A stretch of DNA of 64,000 nt from NCBI RefSeq assembly GCF_000091305.1, contig NC_013929.1, positions 6,324,001 to 6,388,000 of the forward strand, written 5' to 3'. Each line of letters starts with the position of its first letter. The first letter of the stretch is position 1. A model generated the notes under the pieces. That model saw only the letters and a list, made by a program, of their open reading frames with translations, was not told the DNA's origin and did no database searches. This document shows positions 50,618 through 58,818 of this stretch, piece after piece. Source of the DNA: Streptomyces scabiei 87.22 (GTDB lineage: Bacteria; Actinomycetota; Actinomycetes; Streptomycetales; Streptomycetaceae). A program made the position numbers and the translations under genes.

Positions 50618-51289
50618 ATGGGCTCATCACGAGTCGCTCTCTGTGCCGGAACGCTGTTCGCCGCCGCGCTGGCCGCGTCGGCGTCCCCGGCCCTGGCGGC
50701 CGACCCGGGACGCGTCTCGGCGGTGCCGGCCTCCCCGCCGCCCGGCAGCGACATCCAGGTACGGGCCGCGGGGTGCGCGGGAGAGTCCGCAACGGCCGTC
50801 TCGGAGGCGTTCGTCGCGGACGCGCTGCTCACCCGGCCCGGCGACGGGAGCCTCGGCACCCTCACCGGCGACACCCGCGTACGGTCCTCGCTCCGACCCG
50901 GTACGTACGAGCTGCGGGTCACCTGCCCGGGCGTGGAGGACGGGATCAGGGGGACCCTTCGGGTCGGCGGCGGGAGGCAGCCCGAAGCCGCCGGTCCCTC
51001 GGCCCCCGCCCCACCGGGCGCCGAGTCCGGCCCCGCACCGAGGCCCGCGTCCCCCGCCTCCCCGGTCGCCCCCGTACGCGCGGGCGGCGGCGGAGCGGCC
51101 GTCCGGCTCGCGGCGGACGGGCCGGTGGACGCCCGGGGCTCGGCCGGCCCGGCCGGCTCCCTGGACGACGCCCGGCACGCGGGCCCCGGCGCCCGCCACG
51201 CGGTGGTCGGCCTGGTCCTCGCCGGGGTCGCGGCGGCGGCGGTCGTGGCGCGGGGCGCGCGCCGGGGCCGTGGCCGCGGCACGGAGTGA
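50618..51289 (+). CDS. Secreted protein with C-terminal membrane anchor, next to sortase F
   Basis: The protein has 223 residues. A signal peptide (VALCAGTLFAAALAASASPALA) is followed by an Ig-like domain of about 85 residues with two cysteines (AAGCAGESATAV and LRVTCPGVEDG). A Pro/Ala-rich linker follows. The protein ends with a hydrophobic helix (AVVGLVLAGVAAAAVVA) and an Arg-rich tail, without a clear sorting motif. The sortase gene follows after 7 bp, so the two are cotranscribed and this may be a partner or substrate. Confidence 0.8.
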   Translation: MGSSRVALCAGTLFAAALAASASPALAADPGRVSAVPASPPPGSDIQVRAAGCAGESATAVSEAFVADALLTRPGDGSLGTLTGDTRVRSSLRPGTYELRVTCPGVEDGIRGTLRVGGGRQPEAAGPSAPAPPGAESGPAPRPASPASPVAPVRAGGGGAAVRLAADGPVDARGSAGPAGSLDDARHAGPGARHAVVGLVLAGVAAAAVVARGARRGRGRGTE

Positions 51290-51296
51290 GGCCGCC

Positions 51297-52013
51297 GTGT
51301 CGAAGCGGAACCACGACTACGCCGACAACGAGAGCACCATCGGGACGGGAGCCGGGGGCAGGTCCGGCGGCGGAACCGGCCGGGTCGTCGCCGGTGTCGC
51401 CTGGGCCGTACTGCTGCTCGGTCTGTGGCTGTGGGGGCGTGAGATCACCGACGTACGCGCGGGTGAGTCCGCGCCCATGACCGGTGACGTGGCGGCCGTC
51501 GGGCGCCCCGCGCAGGCCGAACTCCCGCCCGCCGCAATGCCGTTGAGGGACGCACGGCCGCAACGGCTGGACATCCCCGCGATGGGCGTGCAGGCGCCGG
51601 TCGTGGCGCGGGGCCTCGACCGCGACGGGGCGATCGAACCACCTTCCTACGGTCAGCCGGGCGTCGTCGGCTGGTACGCGGGCGGTGCGCGGCCGGGGGC
51701 GCCCGGAGCGGCACTGTTCGTGGGACACGTCGACACCGAGACCCGGCCCGCCGTCTTCTACAAGCTCAGCACGCTCGGCATCGGCGAGAAGATCCGGGTC
51801 ACCCGCAGCGACGGCAGGATCGCCGAGTTCACCGTGGACGACGTCCAGGTCATCGGCCGCGACGGCTTCGACGCCGAACGGGCCTACGGCGTACGGCAGT
51901 CGGGGCGGGCCGAACTCCGGCTCGTCACCTGCGGCGGCACCTTCGACAGGGAGACCCGCACGTACGCGGCGAACGTCGTCGTCTCCGCGTACCTCAGCGG
52001 GACGGGTCCCTGA
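51297..52013 (+). CDS. srtF: Class F sortase
   Basis: The protein has 238 residues. One membrane helix (VVAGVAWAVLLLGLWLWG) is followed by the sortase barrel (QRLDIPAMGVQAPVVARGL). The active-site residues are His144 in LFVGHVDTE and Cys212 in LRLVTCGGTF, with Arg in DRETRTYAAN. Class F enzymes are common in actinobacteria but their substrates are poorly known. The start is GTG at 51297, eight bases after the previous stop. Its stop codon lies in the first unit of a 17-bp repeat array. Confidence 0.9.
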   Translation: MSKRNHDYADNESTIGTGAGGRSGGGTGRVVAGVAWAVLLLGLWLWGREITDVRAGESAPMTGDVAAVGRPAQAELPPAAMPLRDARPQRLDIPAMGVQAPVVARGLDRDGAIEPPSYGQPGVVGWYAGGARPGAPGAALFVGHVDTETRPAVFYKLSTLGIGEKIRVTRSDGRIAEFTVDDVQVIGRDGFDAERAYGVRQSGRAELRLVTCGGTFDRETRTYAANVVVSAYLSGTGP

Positions 52014-52098
52014 GCGGGACGGGTCCCTGAGCGGGACGGGTCCCTGAGCGGGACGGGTCCCTGAGTGGGACGGGTCCCTGAGTGGGACGGGCCCCTGA
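51997..52098 (+). repeat. Six tandem 17-bp units at the end of the sortase F gene
   Basis: Units of GCGGGACGGGTCCCTGA run from 51997 to 52098 without gaps; the last two begin GTGGG. Each contains the inner palindrome GGGACGGGTCCC and a TGA. The first unit codes for the last residues and the stop. Expansion cannot extend the protein, since each unit supplies a stop in frame one. Confidence 0.95.
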
Positions 52099-52569
52099 GC
52101 CCCGGCCCCGAGCGGACGCGCGGCGCCGGTCCACCCGGCCCGGTCCGCGACCCGCTCCCCCCGGGGCCGCCGACCGGGCCGGTCCTCGACCGTGGGGCGC
52201 ACGGGCTGCGGGAGTGACCCGGGCGCCGACACGGGAGGCTTGCGGGCGGAGCACCCCGGAGCGCCGCACCTCTGCGACTGTAGAGCGCGGCGGCGCCCGC
52301 GGCCAGAGTCCGGTCCCGGACCGGTCCGGCGAGGCATGACTATGCGTCATGGAGAGCCGCCGACACAGGAGTTGGTGTTCGGCCGGCCCGCTTCGACGAG
52401 TGCTCCGGGCGGGCCGTACGAGCGGTTTCCGTCCCCGTCCGGACGTGTCGCCCCACCATCGTGATCAGGAGTCGACAGCACCTGGACAAGGGTGTGACGG
52501 CCCCCTTGGCGAGGCGGTACTTATGTCAGGATTGAGGCTTACGACACGGTGCACCCGAGGGGGAGTTGG
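52099..52569. other. 470-bp intergenic region without a recognised gene
   Basis: The stretch between sortase F and the GH6 gene is GC-rich with no supported ORF. ATGAC-TATGC-GTCAT at 52336-52350 is a short inverted repeat. The last 100 bp are less GC-rich and probably contain the GH6 promoter, but I cannot place it. Confidence 0.5.
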
Positions 52570-53589
52570 ATGTACGGCAGGAGGGGTGCCGGGGTTCGGG
52601 CGTCGGTGGCGGTGGTGGCGGCGATATCGCTCGCCGCCTGTTCCGGGGGGAACGACGGCGACGGCGGGAAGAACCGGAGCACAGGGCCGGGTATCACCCA
52701 ACGGCCCGACGGCACCGACCCGTTCTGGGTCAATCCGCGCGGGAACGCGGCGGCACAGGTCGCCGCCTACGAGAAGGCCGGCAAGGACAGGGACGCCGAG
52801 CTGATCCGCATGATCGCCGAGCAGCCCACCGGCGAGTGGATCGGCCCGGAGAACCCCGAGCGGGAGGCCAGGGGCTTCACCGAGGCCGCGAAGGAGGCGG
52901 ACCGGGACGCCGTCCTCGTCCTCTACAACATCCCGCACCGCGACTGCGGCCAGTACTCCGGTGGCGGCGCGGCCGACGGCGACGCCTACCGGGCGTGGAT
53001 CGACGGGGTGGCCCGGGGCATCGGGGACCGGGCGGCCACGGTCGTCCTGGAGCCCGACGCGGTGCTCCACGTGGTGGACGGCTGCACCCCGGAGGAGTTC
53101 CACGGGGAGCGGTACGACCTGCTGAAGGGTGCGATCGAGCGGCTCGGTGCGCTGAAGAACACCACGGTGTACCTGGACGCGGGCAACGCCGGCTGGGGCG
53201 ACCCCGACGAGATCTACGAGCCCCTCAAGTGGGCCGGGATCGAGCAGGCGGACGGCTTCGCCGTCAACGTCTCGAACTTCTACACCACCGAGGACTCCAT
53301 CAAGTACGGCAAGCAGCTCTCGTCCAGGATCGGCGACAAGCCGTTCGTGGTCGACACCAGCCGCAACGGCAACGGCCCCTGGAACGAGGGCGACGAGGAC
53401 GAACGCTGGTGCAACCCGCCGGGACGGGCGCTGGGGGAGACGCCTACGACCAAGACTCCGGACGAGCTGGTCGACGCGTACCTGTGGGTGAAGCGTCCCG
53501 GGGAGTCCGACGGGGAGTGCAAGGGCGGCCCCAGGGCGGGGGAGTGGTGGCCGGAGTACGCCCTGGCCCTGGCGAAGGCGTCCGACTGA
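52570..53589 (+). CDS. cslZ: GH6 endoglucanase-like lipoprotein (CslZ type)
   Basis: The protein has 339 residues. A lipoprotein signal ends in ISLAAC. The GH6 domain shows VLYNIPHRDCGQYSGGG (with the catalytic-site Asp), VVLEPDAVLHV (general acid Asp), VYLDAGNAGW, and VSNFYTTEDSIKYGK. The substrate should be β-1,4-glucan. It converges with glxA-cslA; the S. coelicolor and S. lividans cslA-glxA locus also includes a GH6 gene called cslZ, which supports the name. It may trim the tip glucan. The ATG at 52570 follows GGGAG. Confidence 0.87.
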   Translation: MYGRRGAGVRASVAVVAAISLAACSGGNDGDGGKNRSTGPGITQRPDGTDPFWVNPRGNAAAQVAAYEKAGKDRDAELIRMIAEQPTGEWIGPENPEREARGFTEAAKEADRDAVLVLYNIPHRDCGQYSGGGAADGDAYRAWIDGVARGIGDRAATVVLEPDAVLHVVDGCTPEEFHGERYDLLKGAIERLGALKNTTVYLDAGNAGWGDPDEIYEPLKWAGIEQADGFAVNVSNFYTTEDSIKYGKQLSSRIGDKPFVVDTSRNGNGPWNEGDEDERWCNPPGRALGETPTTKTPDELVDAYLWVKRPGESDGECKGGPRAGEWWPEYALALAKASD

Positions 53590-53592
53590 GGG

Positions 53593-53642
53593 CCGCGCCC
53601 CTGAAGAAGCAGGGCGCAGCCTCTGCTTCCTCAGGGGCGCGG
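53593..53642. terminator. Hairpin between the converging GH6 and glxA genes
   Basis: CCGCGCCCCTGA (53593-53604) and TCAGGGGCGCGG (53631-53642) pair fully, with a further AAGCAG/CTCTGCTT stem inside. It begins four bases after the GH6 stop. Confidence 0.85.
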
Positions 53643-53655
53643 GGAACTGCGCGAG
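53633..53655 (+). repeat. Third close copy of the dispersed GC-rich element
   Basis: The 23 bp match the first part of 17839-17868 exactly and then diverge. It shares one arm of the preceding hairpin. Confidence 0.85.
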
Positions 53656-53661
53656 AAGCCC

Positions 53662-53736
53662 CACCGGGCCCGAGGCCAGAACGGCGCACCGGGCCCGAGG
53701 CCAGAACGGCGCACCGGGCCCGAGGCCAGAACGGCG
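53662..53736. repeat. Three perfect 25-bp tandem units next to the glxA stop
   Basis: Units at 53662, 53687 and 53712 are identical (CACCGGGCCCGAGGCCAGAA and five more bases). The array ends 15 bp before the glxA stop codon. Confidence 0.95.
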
Positions 53737-53751
53737 CGGGCGAGCGCAGCG

Positions 53752-55689
53752 CTACGGCACCTTCACCCACCGCGCCTCGCTCGGTGTCCCCGCCTCGTCC
53801 GTCACGAACAGCATGTACCACCCCGACTGCACCAAATTCCGGTTCTTCGGCACGGTCACGGTGATCCGGTCGCCCTTCGCCACGAAGTCCGCCTCGATCG
53901 ACTTCTGGTCCACGTCCGTCACATGCGTCGACGCGCTGGGCCGGATCAAACGGGCCGAGCGGACCGCCGAGGCGTCCCGCGCGCCGAACGTCGCCGTCCC
54001 GCCGCGCGCGACCGTCTTCGGCCCGCCCGTCAGCGTCGGCCGCGCGTCCCGGTACAGGTACGGCGGCGTGTAGATCTCGATCCGCTGCTCGAACTCCCCC
54101 GGTTTGGTGTTGGCCCTGTCGGCGTAGAGGGAGTCCGACCCGAAGAACACCACACGGCCGTCCGGCAGCAGGATCGACCCGGAGTGGTAGTTCCGGCCGA
54201 CCAGCGGGTCCGCCACCCGGCGCATCCCGCCCGTCCTCGCGTCGTACAGCCGCGCCTCCAGGATGTTGGAGTCGCCGCGCCCGCGATAGTCCTCCGAGCC
54301 CCCGGAGATGAGCACCGTGTCGTCGGGCAGGATCGACGCCTGCGGATACCGCGTGCCCTTCGCCAGTCGCGGCCCGTCCACGAACCTCGGCCGGTCCGCC
54401 AGCAGATCGATCAGCCGGGTCCTCCGACTGGAGCGCTGCGACTCACCGACCCCGCCACCCCCGATGACCATGTACGTCTCGTCCTGCGCCGGAGGCAGCA
54501 GCACGGTCCCGGCGGTCTCCAGCAGCTTGCCGTCGCTCATGCCGGGCAGCTTGGTGAACCTGTTGGTCCGCAGGTCCCAGACACCCGGGTCGCGCCCGAT
54601 GTCGTCCGGCCCGTACCCCGCGTTCGCGCCCGAGTAGAACAGCTTGCCGTTCTGCATCAGGGAGATCGCCGGGTACGTCGGGAACTGCTGGACGTCCTTG
54701 GTGTACGTCCACTTCTTCGTCGCGGGGTTGTAGATCTCGTTCTTGCCCGGGACGAGCTGACCGATGTCGTCGAGGCCGGACAGCGACAGGACGGTGCCGT
54801 CCGACAGCGTCGTGAGCGTCGGGTACCAGCGGGCCTCGTTCATCGGGTCGACCTTGATGTACTTCTCGGCGACCGGGTCGAACTCGTAGGCGTCCCTGAT
54901 CCCCTGGAAGTCCTTCTTGTCGAGCGCGAGCTTCTGCGCGATGCCGTACGTGTTCCGCGCGTCCTCGCCCTTCAGGCCCACGACCCGGTAGTTGTCCTCC
55001 GTGCCCGTCTCGTACTTCCTGCCGCGCCGCTCGGCCTCGACGTAGGCGCGCGCGATGCCCGGCTTGTTGCCGGTGAACCTGCCCGTGTCCGGGTCGAAGG
55101 TCTTGACGGCCTTCTTGATGTCGACGGTGTCCTTGAGGACGAAGGTCCTGCCGTTCTCCTTGCCGACGAACCGGGTGCCCGCCCTGATCCTCATCCGTTT
55201 GTCGGGGTTCTCGTTATGGATGATCATCAGCCCGCCGGCCTTGGTGACGTCACCCTTCAGCTTCTCGTAGCGCTTGGTGCCGCCCGCGATCAGCAGGTTG
55301 CCGTTGCCCAGCTGGGTGTGCCCCGTGCAGAACAGGTCGGCCGGGGTCGGCACCCGCTTGATCGTCTGCTTGACCGGGTCCCAGAGCCGGGTGTCGAACT
55401 TCTTCCTGTCGAAATTGTCGGCGTCGTTGCCGGAGCCCGCGATCAACAGGATCTTGCCGGTGTGCAGCAGCGCGGCGTGGATCGTGTTCTGCCGGTACTC
55501 CCGCGGGAACTCCACGATCTGCCAGTGCCCGTTGGCGGCCTTGTACTCCGGCCTGTTGATCTTGTACTCGTGGTACTTCTCCGAACTGAAGCGGTACACC
55601 CAGGGCCCGTTCGTCCCGGCGAGCGCGAGGACCACCGCCCCGCCGATCGCGAGGCGACGGGCGCGGCGGCGGCCTGCACGGTCCTTCAT
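53752..55689 (-). CDS. glxA: Copper-radical oxidase GlxA (galactose-oxidase-like)
   Basis: The protein has 645 residues. An N-terminal basic signal anchor (RRRARRLAIGGAVVLALAG) leads to a seven-bladed Kelch propeller and a C-terminal Ig-like domain (PTLTGGPKTVARGGTATFG). The active-site cysteine, which is cross-linked to tyrosine in the mature cofactor, falls at residue 121 in DLFCTGHTQLGNG, exactly as in S. lividans GlxA. Later propeller motifs include GRNYHSGSILLPDGRVVFFG. It oxidises the tip glycan made by CslA and yields hydrogen peroxide. Its ATG overlaps the cslA stop (ATGA). Confidence 0.95.
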   Translation of the reverse strand: MKDRAGRRRARRLAIGGAVVLALAGTNGPWVYRFSSEKYHEYKINRPEYKAANGHWQIVEFPREYRQNTIHAALLHTGKILLIAGSGNDADNFDRKKFDTRLWDPVKQTIKRVPTPADLFCTGHTQLGNGNLLIAGGTKRYEKLKGDVTKAGGLMIIHNENPDKRMRIRAGTRFVGKENGRTFVLKDTVDIKKAVKTFDPDTGRFTGNKPGIARAYVEAERRGRKYETGTEDNYRVVGLKGEDARNTYGIAQKLALDKKDFQGIRDAYEFDPVAEKYIKVDPMNEARWYPTLTTLSDGTVLSLSGLDDIGQLVPGKNEIYNPATKKWTYTKDVQQFPTYPAISLMQNGKLFYSGANAGYGPDDIGRDPGVWDLRTNRFTKLPGMSDGKLLETAGTVLLPPAQDETYMVIGGGGVGESQRSSRRTRLIDLLADRPRFVDGPRLAKGTRYPQASILPDDTVLISGGSEDYRGRGDSNILEARLYDARTGGMRRVADPLVGRNYHSGSILLPDGRVVFFGSDSLYADRANTKPGEFEQRIEIYTPPYLYRDARPTLTGGPKTVARGGTATFGARDASAVRSARLIRPSASTHVTDVDQKSIEADFVAKGDRITVTVPKNRNLVQSGWYMLFVTDEAGTPSEARWVKVP

Positions 55690-57683
55690 TCCTTACGTCC
55701 CCCCAGTCCGCCCAGGGCGATCTGCATGGTCTGCTCACTGCCTCCGTTGCCCGGCCCGGACGCGGCCCAGCTCGGCTTGTGCCGGGGAGCGTGGGGTGCG
55801 GGCGGGGCGTGTGGTGCGGACTGTGGCGCGAAGGGCGCGGGCGCCGCCTCGGGGGGTGCCGCCATCGAACCCTGGAGTCCGTCGGCCGCGGCGGCCCTCT
55901 TCCGGTCCTGCCGCACCATGTGCCGCCAGACGACGATCGGGAGAGCCGTGATCATCATGGCGAAGGTGGCCCAGATGATCATCGCGGGATGTGCGTGGCC
56001 GAGGACGAGGCCGGCGGCGATCGAGGCCCCGAAGATGACGATGAAGTACCAGTGGTACCGGAAGGTGCCGAACCACCGGTCGGGGCTGGCCGAGTCGCCC
56101 TTGGGCGTGACCACGAACTTGCTCTTGCGGCGCAGGGCCGAGTCGACCAGCGCCTTCGCGTAGAGCGGCGCGGACAGCGCGGACATCACCATGCCGGCCA
56201 CACCGCCGGAGCCCTCCGGCTCGTGCGGGGAGACGTTGTGCCGGCGGTTCCAGACGTACAGGCCTATCTGGAGCGCCGAGGCGTTGCCGTAGAGCATCAG
56301 CCACACGGTCGGGTCGATGTTCACACCCGAGGCGCCCAGGCCCAGGAACAGGGCACAACTCAGCGCCGCCAGGATCCAGTTGAGGGCGGACATCGGGTAG
56401 AAGATGATCATCATGGTGTAGTTGAAGAGCTTGCTCGGCGGCAGCGAGTACCAGCCCTTCCAGTACTGCTTGAGGATCGTCTCGTAGGTGCCCCGCGACC
56501 AGCGCATCTGCTGGGTGAAGAAGTCGGTCCAGGCGCTGGGCCCCTCACCCACCGCGAGCACGTCCGGTGTGTACACCGAGCGCCATTTCTTCCCCGTCGC
56601 CGGGTTCTTGTGACGGTGGATCTCGAAACCGGTCGCCATGTCCTCGGTGATGGAGTCGTACAGCCCGCCGATCTGCTTGAGCGCCCTGATCCGTACGGCG
56701 TTGGAGGTGCCGACGAACATGGGGGCGCCGTACCGGTTGCCGGCGCGCTGGATCAGCGCGTGGAACAGGAACTGTTGGGACTCGGCGGCCTTGGTGACGA
56801 AGTTGTCGTAGTTGCCGTACACCTGGGGGCCGATGACGAAGCCGATGTTCGGGTCGCGGAAGAAGCCGAGCATCCGCTCCAGGTAGTTGGGCAGCGGGAT
56901 GTGGTCGGTGTCGACCGAGGCGAAGAAGTCGTAGTCGTCGCCGTGGGCGTCGAGCCAGGCGTTGTAGTTGCCGTGCTTGGTCTTCGCGCGGTGCGGCCCC
57001 TTGGGCTGGTTCCACTTCGCGATGCCCTTGCGGGAGAAGTGGTGCACGCCCAGCCGCGCGCAGACCGTCTTCACGGCCGGATCGTCGCCCTCGTCGAGCA
57101 GCCACACGTGCAGCAGTCCGCGGTGGCGCAGTCGCACCGCGGCCTCCAGGGTCTTCGTCACCATCTCCAGCGGTTCCTTGCCGGGCACGAAGGAGGTGAG
57201 GAAGGCGACCCTGGTGCCGGTCTCGGGCACCACCGGGATCGGGTCGCGGGCGACCAGGGTGGCGTGCGCGTTCGACAGGACGTTCATGCAGCGGAAGAAC
57301 TCGATCAGACCGATCGAGACCAGCATGACCATGTCGAGGGCGGGCAGGAAGTCGTACTCGACGTAGTCGCGCCTGGTCCAGTGCTCCTGCTGCAGCAGCC
57401 AGCCGAGCAGGACCAGGGAGAGCAGCGGTGCGGCGGCCAGCATCAGGGCCACCCGCAGACGGTGCGGCTCCTGGGAGATCAGCGAGCGGTACTGCACCGT
57501 GTAGGGCTTGGTCGGATCGGGCTGGGTGAGCGGTCCCGCGAGGCGGCTGTAGTGCTCGTAGTCGTAGCGCGGAAGGGTCTTCCGCAGCTTGCGGAATGCT
57601 CCGGTCCGAGGTGACGGTACCTTGAGCCGGGCTGTTTCGGATGGGTCGTGATTGTGCCGGGCGCCCGTCGGCGTCGACGTCAT
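55686..57683 (-). CDS. cslA: Cellulose synthase-like glycosyltransferase CslA
   Basis: The protein has 665 residues. Two N-terminal helices precede a GT2 domain: LTSFVPGKEPLEMVTKTLEA, DTDH as the metal-binding DxD, ITEDMATGFEIH, and QQMRWSRGTYE as the QxxRW site. Five helices and a Pro/Ala-rich cytoplasmic tail follow. In Streptomyces CslA polymerises a β-glucan at hyphal tips, needed for aerial growth. It is translationally coupled to glxA. The start ATG at 57683 has GGGGGAA upstream. Confidence 0.95.
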   Translation of the reverse strand: MTSTPTGARHNHDPSETARLKVPSPRTGAFRKLRKTLPRYDYEHYSRLAGPLTQPDPTKPYTVQYRSLISQEPHRLRVALMLAAAPLLSLVLLGWLLQQEHWTRRDYVEYDFLPALDMVMLVSIGLIEFFRCMNVLSNAHATLVARDPIPVVPETGTRVAFLTSFVPGKEPLEMVTKTLEAAVRLRHRGLLHVWLLDEGDDPAVKTVCARLGVHHFSRKGIAKWNQPKGPHRAKTKHGNYNAWLDAHGDDYDFFASVDTDHIPLPNYLERMLGFFRDPNIGFVIGPQVYGNYDNFVTKAAESQQFLFHALIQRAGNRYGAPMFVGTSNAVRIRALKQIGGLYDSITEDMATGFEIHRHKNPATGKKWRSVYTPDVLAVGEGPSAWTDFFTQQMRWSRGTYETILKQYWKGWYSLPPSKLFNYTMMIIFYPMSALNWILAALSCALFLGLGASGVNIDPTVWLMLYGNASALQIGLYVWNRRHNVSPHEPEGSGGVAGMVMSALSAPLYAKALVDSALRRKSKFVVTPKGDSASPDRWFGTFRYHWYFIVIFGASIAAGLVLGHAHPAMIIWATFAMMITALPIVVWRHMVRQDRKRAAAADGLQGSMAAPPEAAPAPFAPQSAPHAPPAPHAPRHKPSWAASGPGNGGSEQTMQIALGGLGGRKE

Positions 57684-58038
57684 GGGTCATTCCCCCCGCA
57701 CACTCATCGAGTGTGTGTTCGTCGGTCTTTCGTCCGAATCGGTCCCCCTCGACCGTTACGGACACATCAATGCGTCATCGTCACCATGTGATCTACACCA
57801 TGGAGACACGGGGCGACGGTCATCCGGTTGCATTGATGCCCGCTCGGCATCTTTTGTTCCTGAGCGCTTACCTCCTGTACCTCGGTGAAAGTTTGGGGTC
57901 CGTATTTCGGCGCTAATTCGCCCATGGCACGGGTGTGCGAAAGGGGGTGGGGAGCCGGGGGCGCGCGCGGGGAGACCCCGGGGGGCGCATGGCGGACGCG
58001 GGGCCGGCGGGTAAGGGGGCATGCGAAGAAGGCATACG
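57684..58038. other. Region upstream of cslA without a recognised gene
   Basis: This 355-bp stretch probably holds the cslA promoter. It is locally less GC-rich around 57770-57915 (for example CACCATGTGATCTACACCATGG). Open frames in it lack ribosome sites and family matches. Confidence 0.5.
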
Positions 58039-58077
58039 AAGAGGGCCCTCGCGCCACATGCTCGCGAGGGCCCTCTT
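58039..58077 (-). terminator. Hairpin terminator of tRNA-Lys
   Basis: A perfect 15-bp stem (58039-58053 with 58063-58077) lies just after the tRNA 3' end, with a 9-nt loop and TT at the end. Confidence 0.9.
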
Positions 58078-58081
58078 CGGA

Positions 58082-58158
58082 TGGTGCGCCGCCAGGGACT
58101 CGAACCCCGGACCCGCTGATTAAGAGTCAGCTGCTCTAACCAACTGAGCTAGCGGCGC
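58082..58158 (-). tRNA. tRNA-Lys (anticodon CUU)
   Basis: The reverse complement folds as a standard tRNA: GCGCCGC acceptor, GCTC D-stem with AGTTGGTTA loop, anticodon loop CTCTTAA (anticodon CUU) and T-arm with TTCGAGT. The discriminator A at 58085 is followed by an encoded CCA (58084-58082). The mature body is 74 nt without CCA. Confidence 0.97.
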
Positions 58159-58316
58159 GCGAGGAAAAGTCTAGCGGAGGTGCCGGGGTGCTTCTGACCG
58201 CATGGTCCGGGACGGATCGCGGGACCGCACGGGGAACGGCCGACCGCCGGCTCCCGGCGTGGAGAACCGCCGGTCGCCCGGCTCCGGCGGGGGAGTCGGG
58301 CGACCGGCCGGCGTGC

Positions 58317-58763
58317 TCAGCTCTTGACGTAGAACTGGCTGATGGTGCGGTTCTTGACCTCGAACACGTTGTCCGCGCGCAGCATGCTGTTGCAGACGTC
58401 GTCCCCGTGCTTGGAGTTCAGCACGTCCTGGGAGTACCACTCGCAGGTCACGTTCTGCAGCCGCTGCCGGGAGCCCCACTTCACGCCGAGGTTCACGGTC
58501 TCCTGCGGGGGGTTGCCGACCCGGTCCGTCCTGTTGATGGCGACATCGCAGGCGACGCCGTCGCTCTTGGGCACCTCGATCACCCGGGACCAGGTGACTT
58601 CCTTCTGGCCGTTGGCGTAGTAGCCCGTCCAGTAGTTCCCGCAGATACGGGAGCCGGACTGGGCCTCGGCCGTGCCGGGGACCGCGAGGGCGAACAGTGC
58701 CCCGGCCGCCATTCCGGCGGCCGTCAGCATCGCCGTACGCCGCTTCATGAGTTTGATCGACAT
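58317..58763 (-). CDS. Secreted protein of family A, copy 2
   Basis: The protein has 148 residues. A signal peptide (LTAAGMAAGALFALAVPGTAEA) would release a mature protein starting QSGSRICGNYW. Four cysteines (41, 72, 107, 124) are shared with the family A copy at 60221-60658, as are ICGNYW, VIEVPKSD/VLEVPKVD, and DDVCNSM/DDPCLTM. The ATG at 58763 follows AAGGAG. It is last of four genes on this strand. I recognise no known family; two disulfides are likely. Confidence 0.8.
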   Translation of the reverse strand: MSIKLMKRRTAMLTAAGMAAGALFALAVPGTAEAQSGSRICGNYWTGYYANGQKEVTWSRVIEVPKSDGVACDVAINRTDRVGNPPQETVNLGVKWGSRQRLQNVTCEWYSQDVLNSKHGDDVCNSMLRADNVFEVKNRTISQFYVKS

Positions 58764-58818
58764 GGGTGTCTCCTTGACTGGGAAATGCCGGAAAGGAAGG
58801 TGAAAGCGAACTGGCGTG

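Noticed and set aside
51997..52098. Short regular repeats that could be CRISPR or plasmid-type iterons
   Set aside because: The units have no spacers, no replication gene is present, and the array overlaps a stop codon. It is a simple tandem repeat.
57641..57916. Plus-strand open frame of 91 codons upstream of cslA
   Set aside because: No ribosome site or family match, and it overlaps the start of cslA on the other strand.
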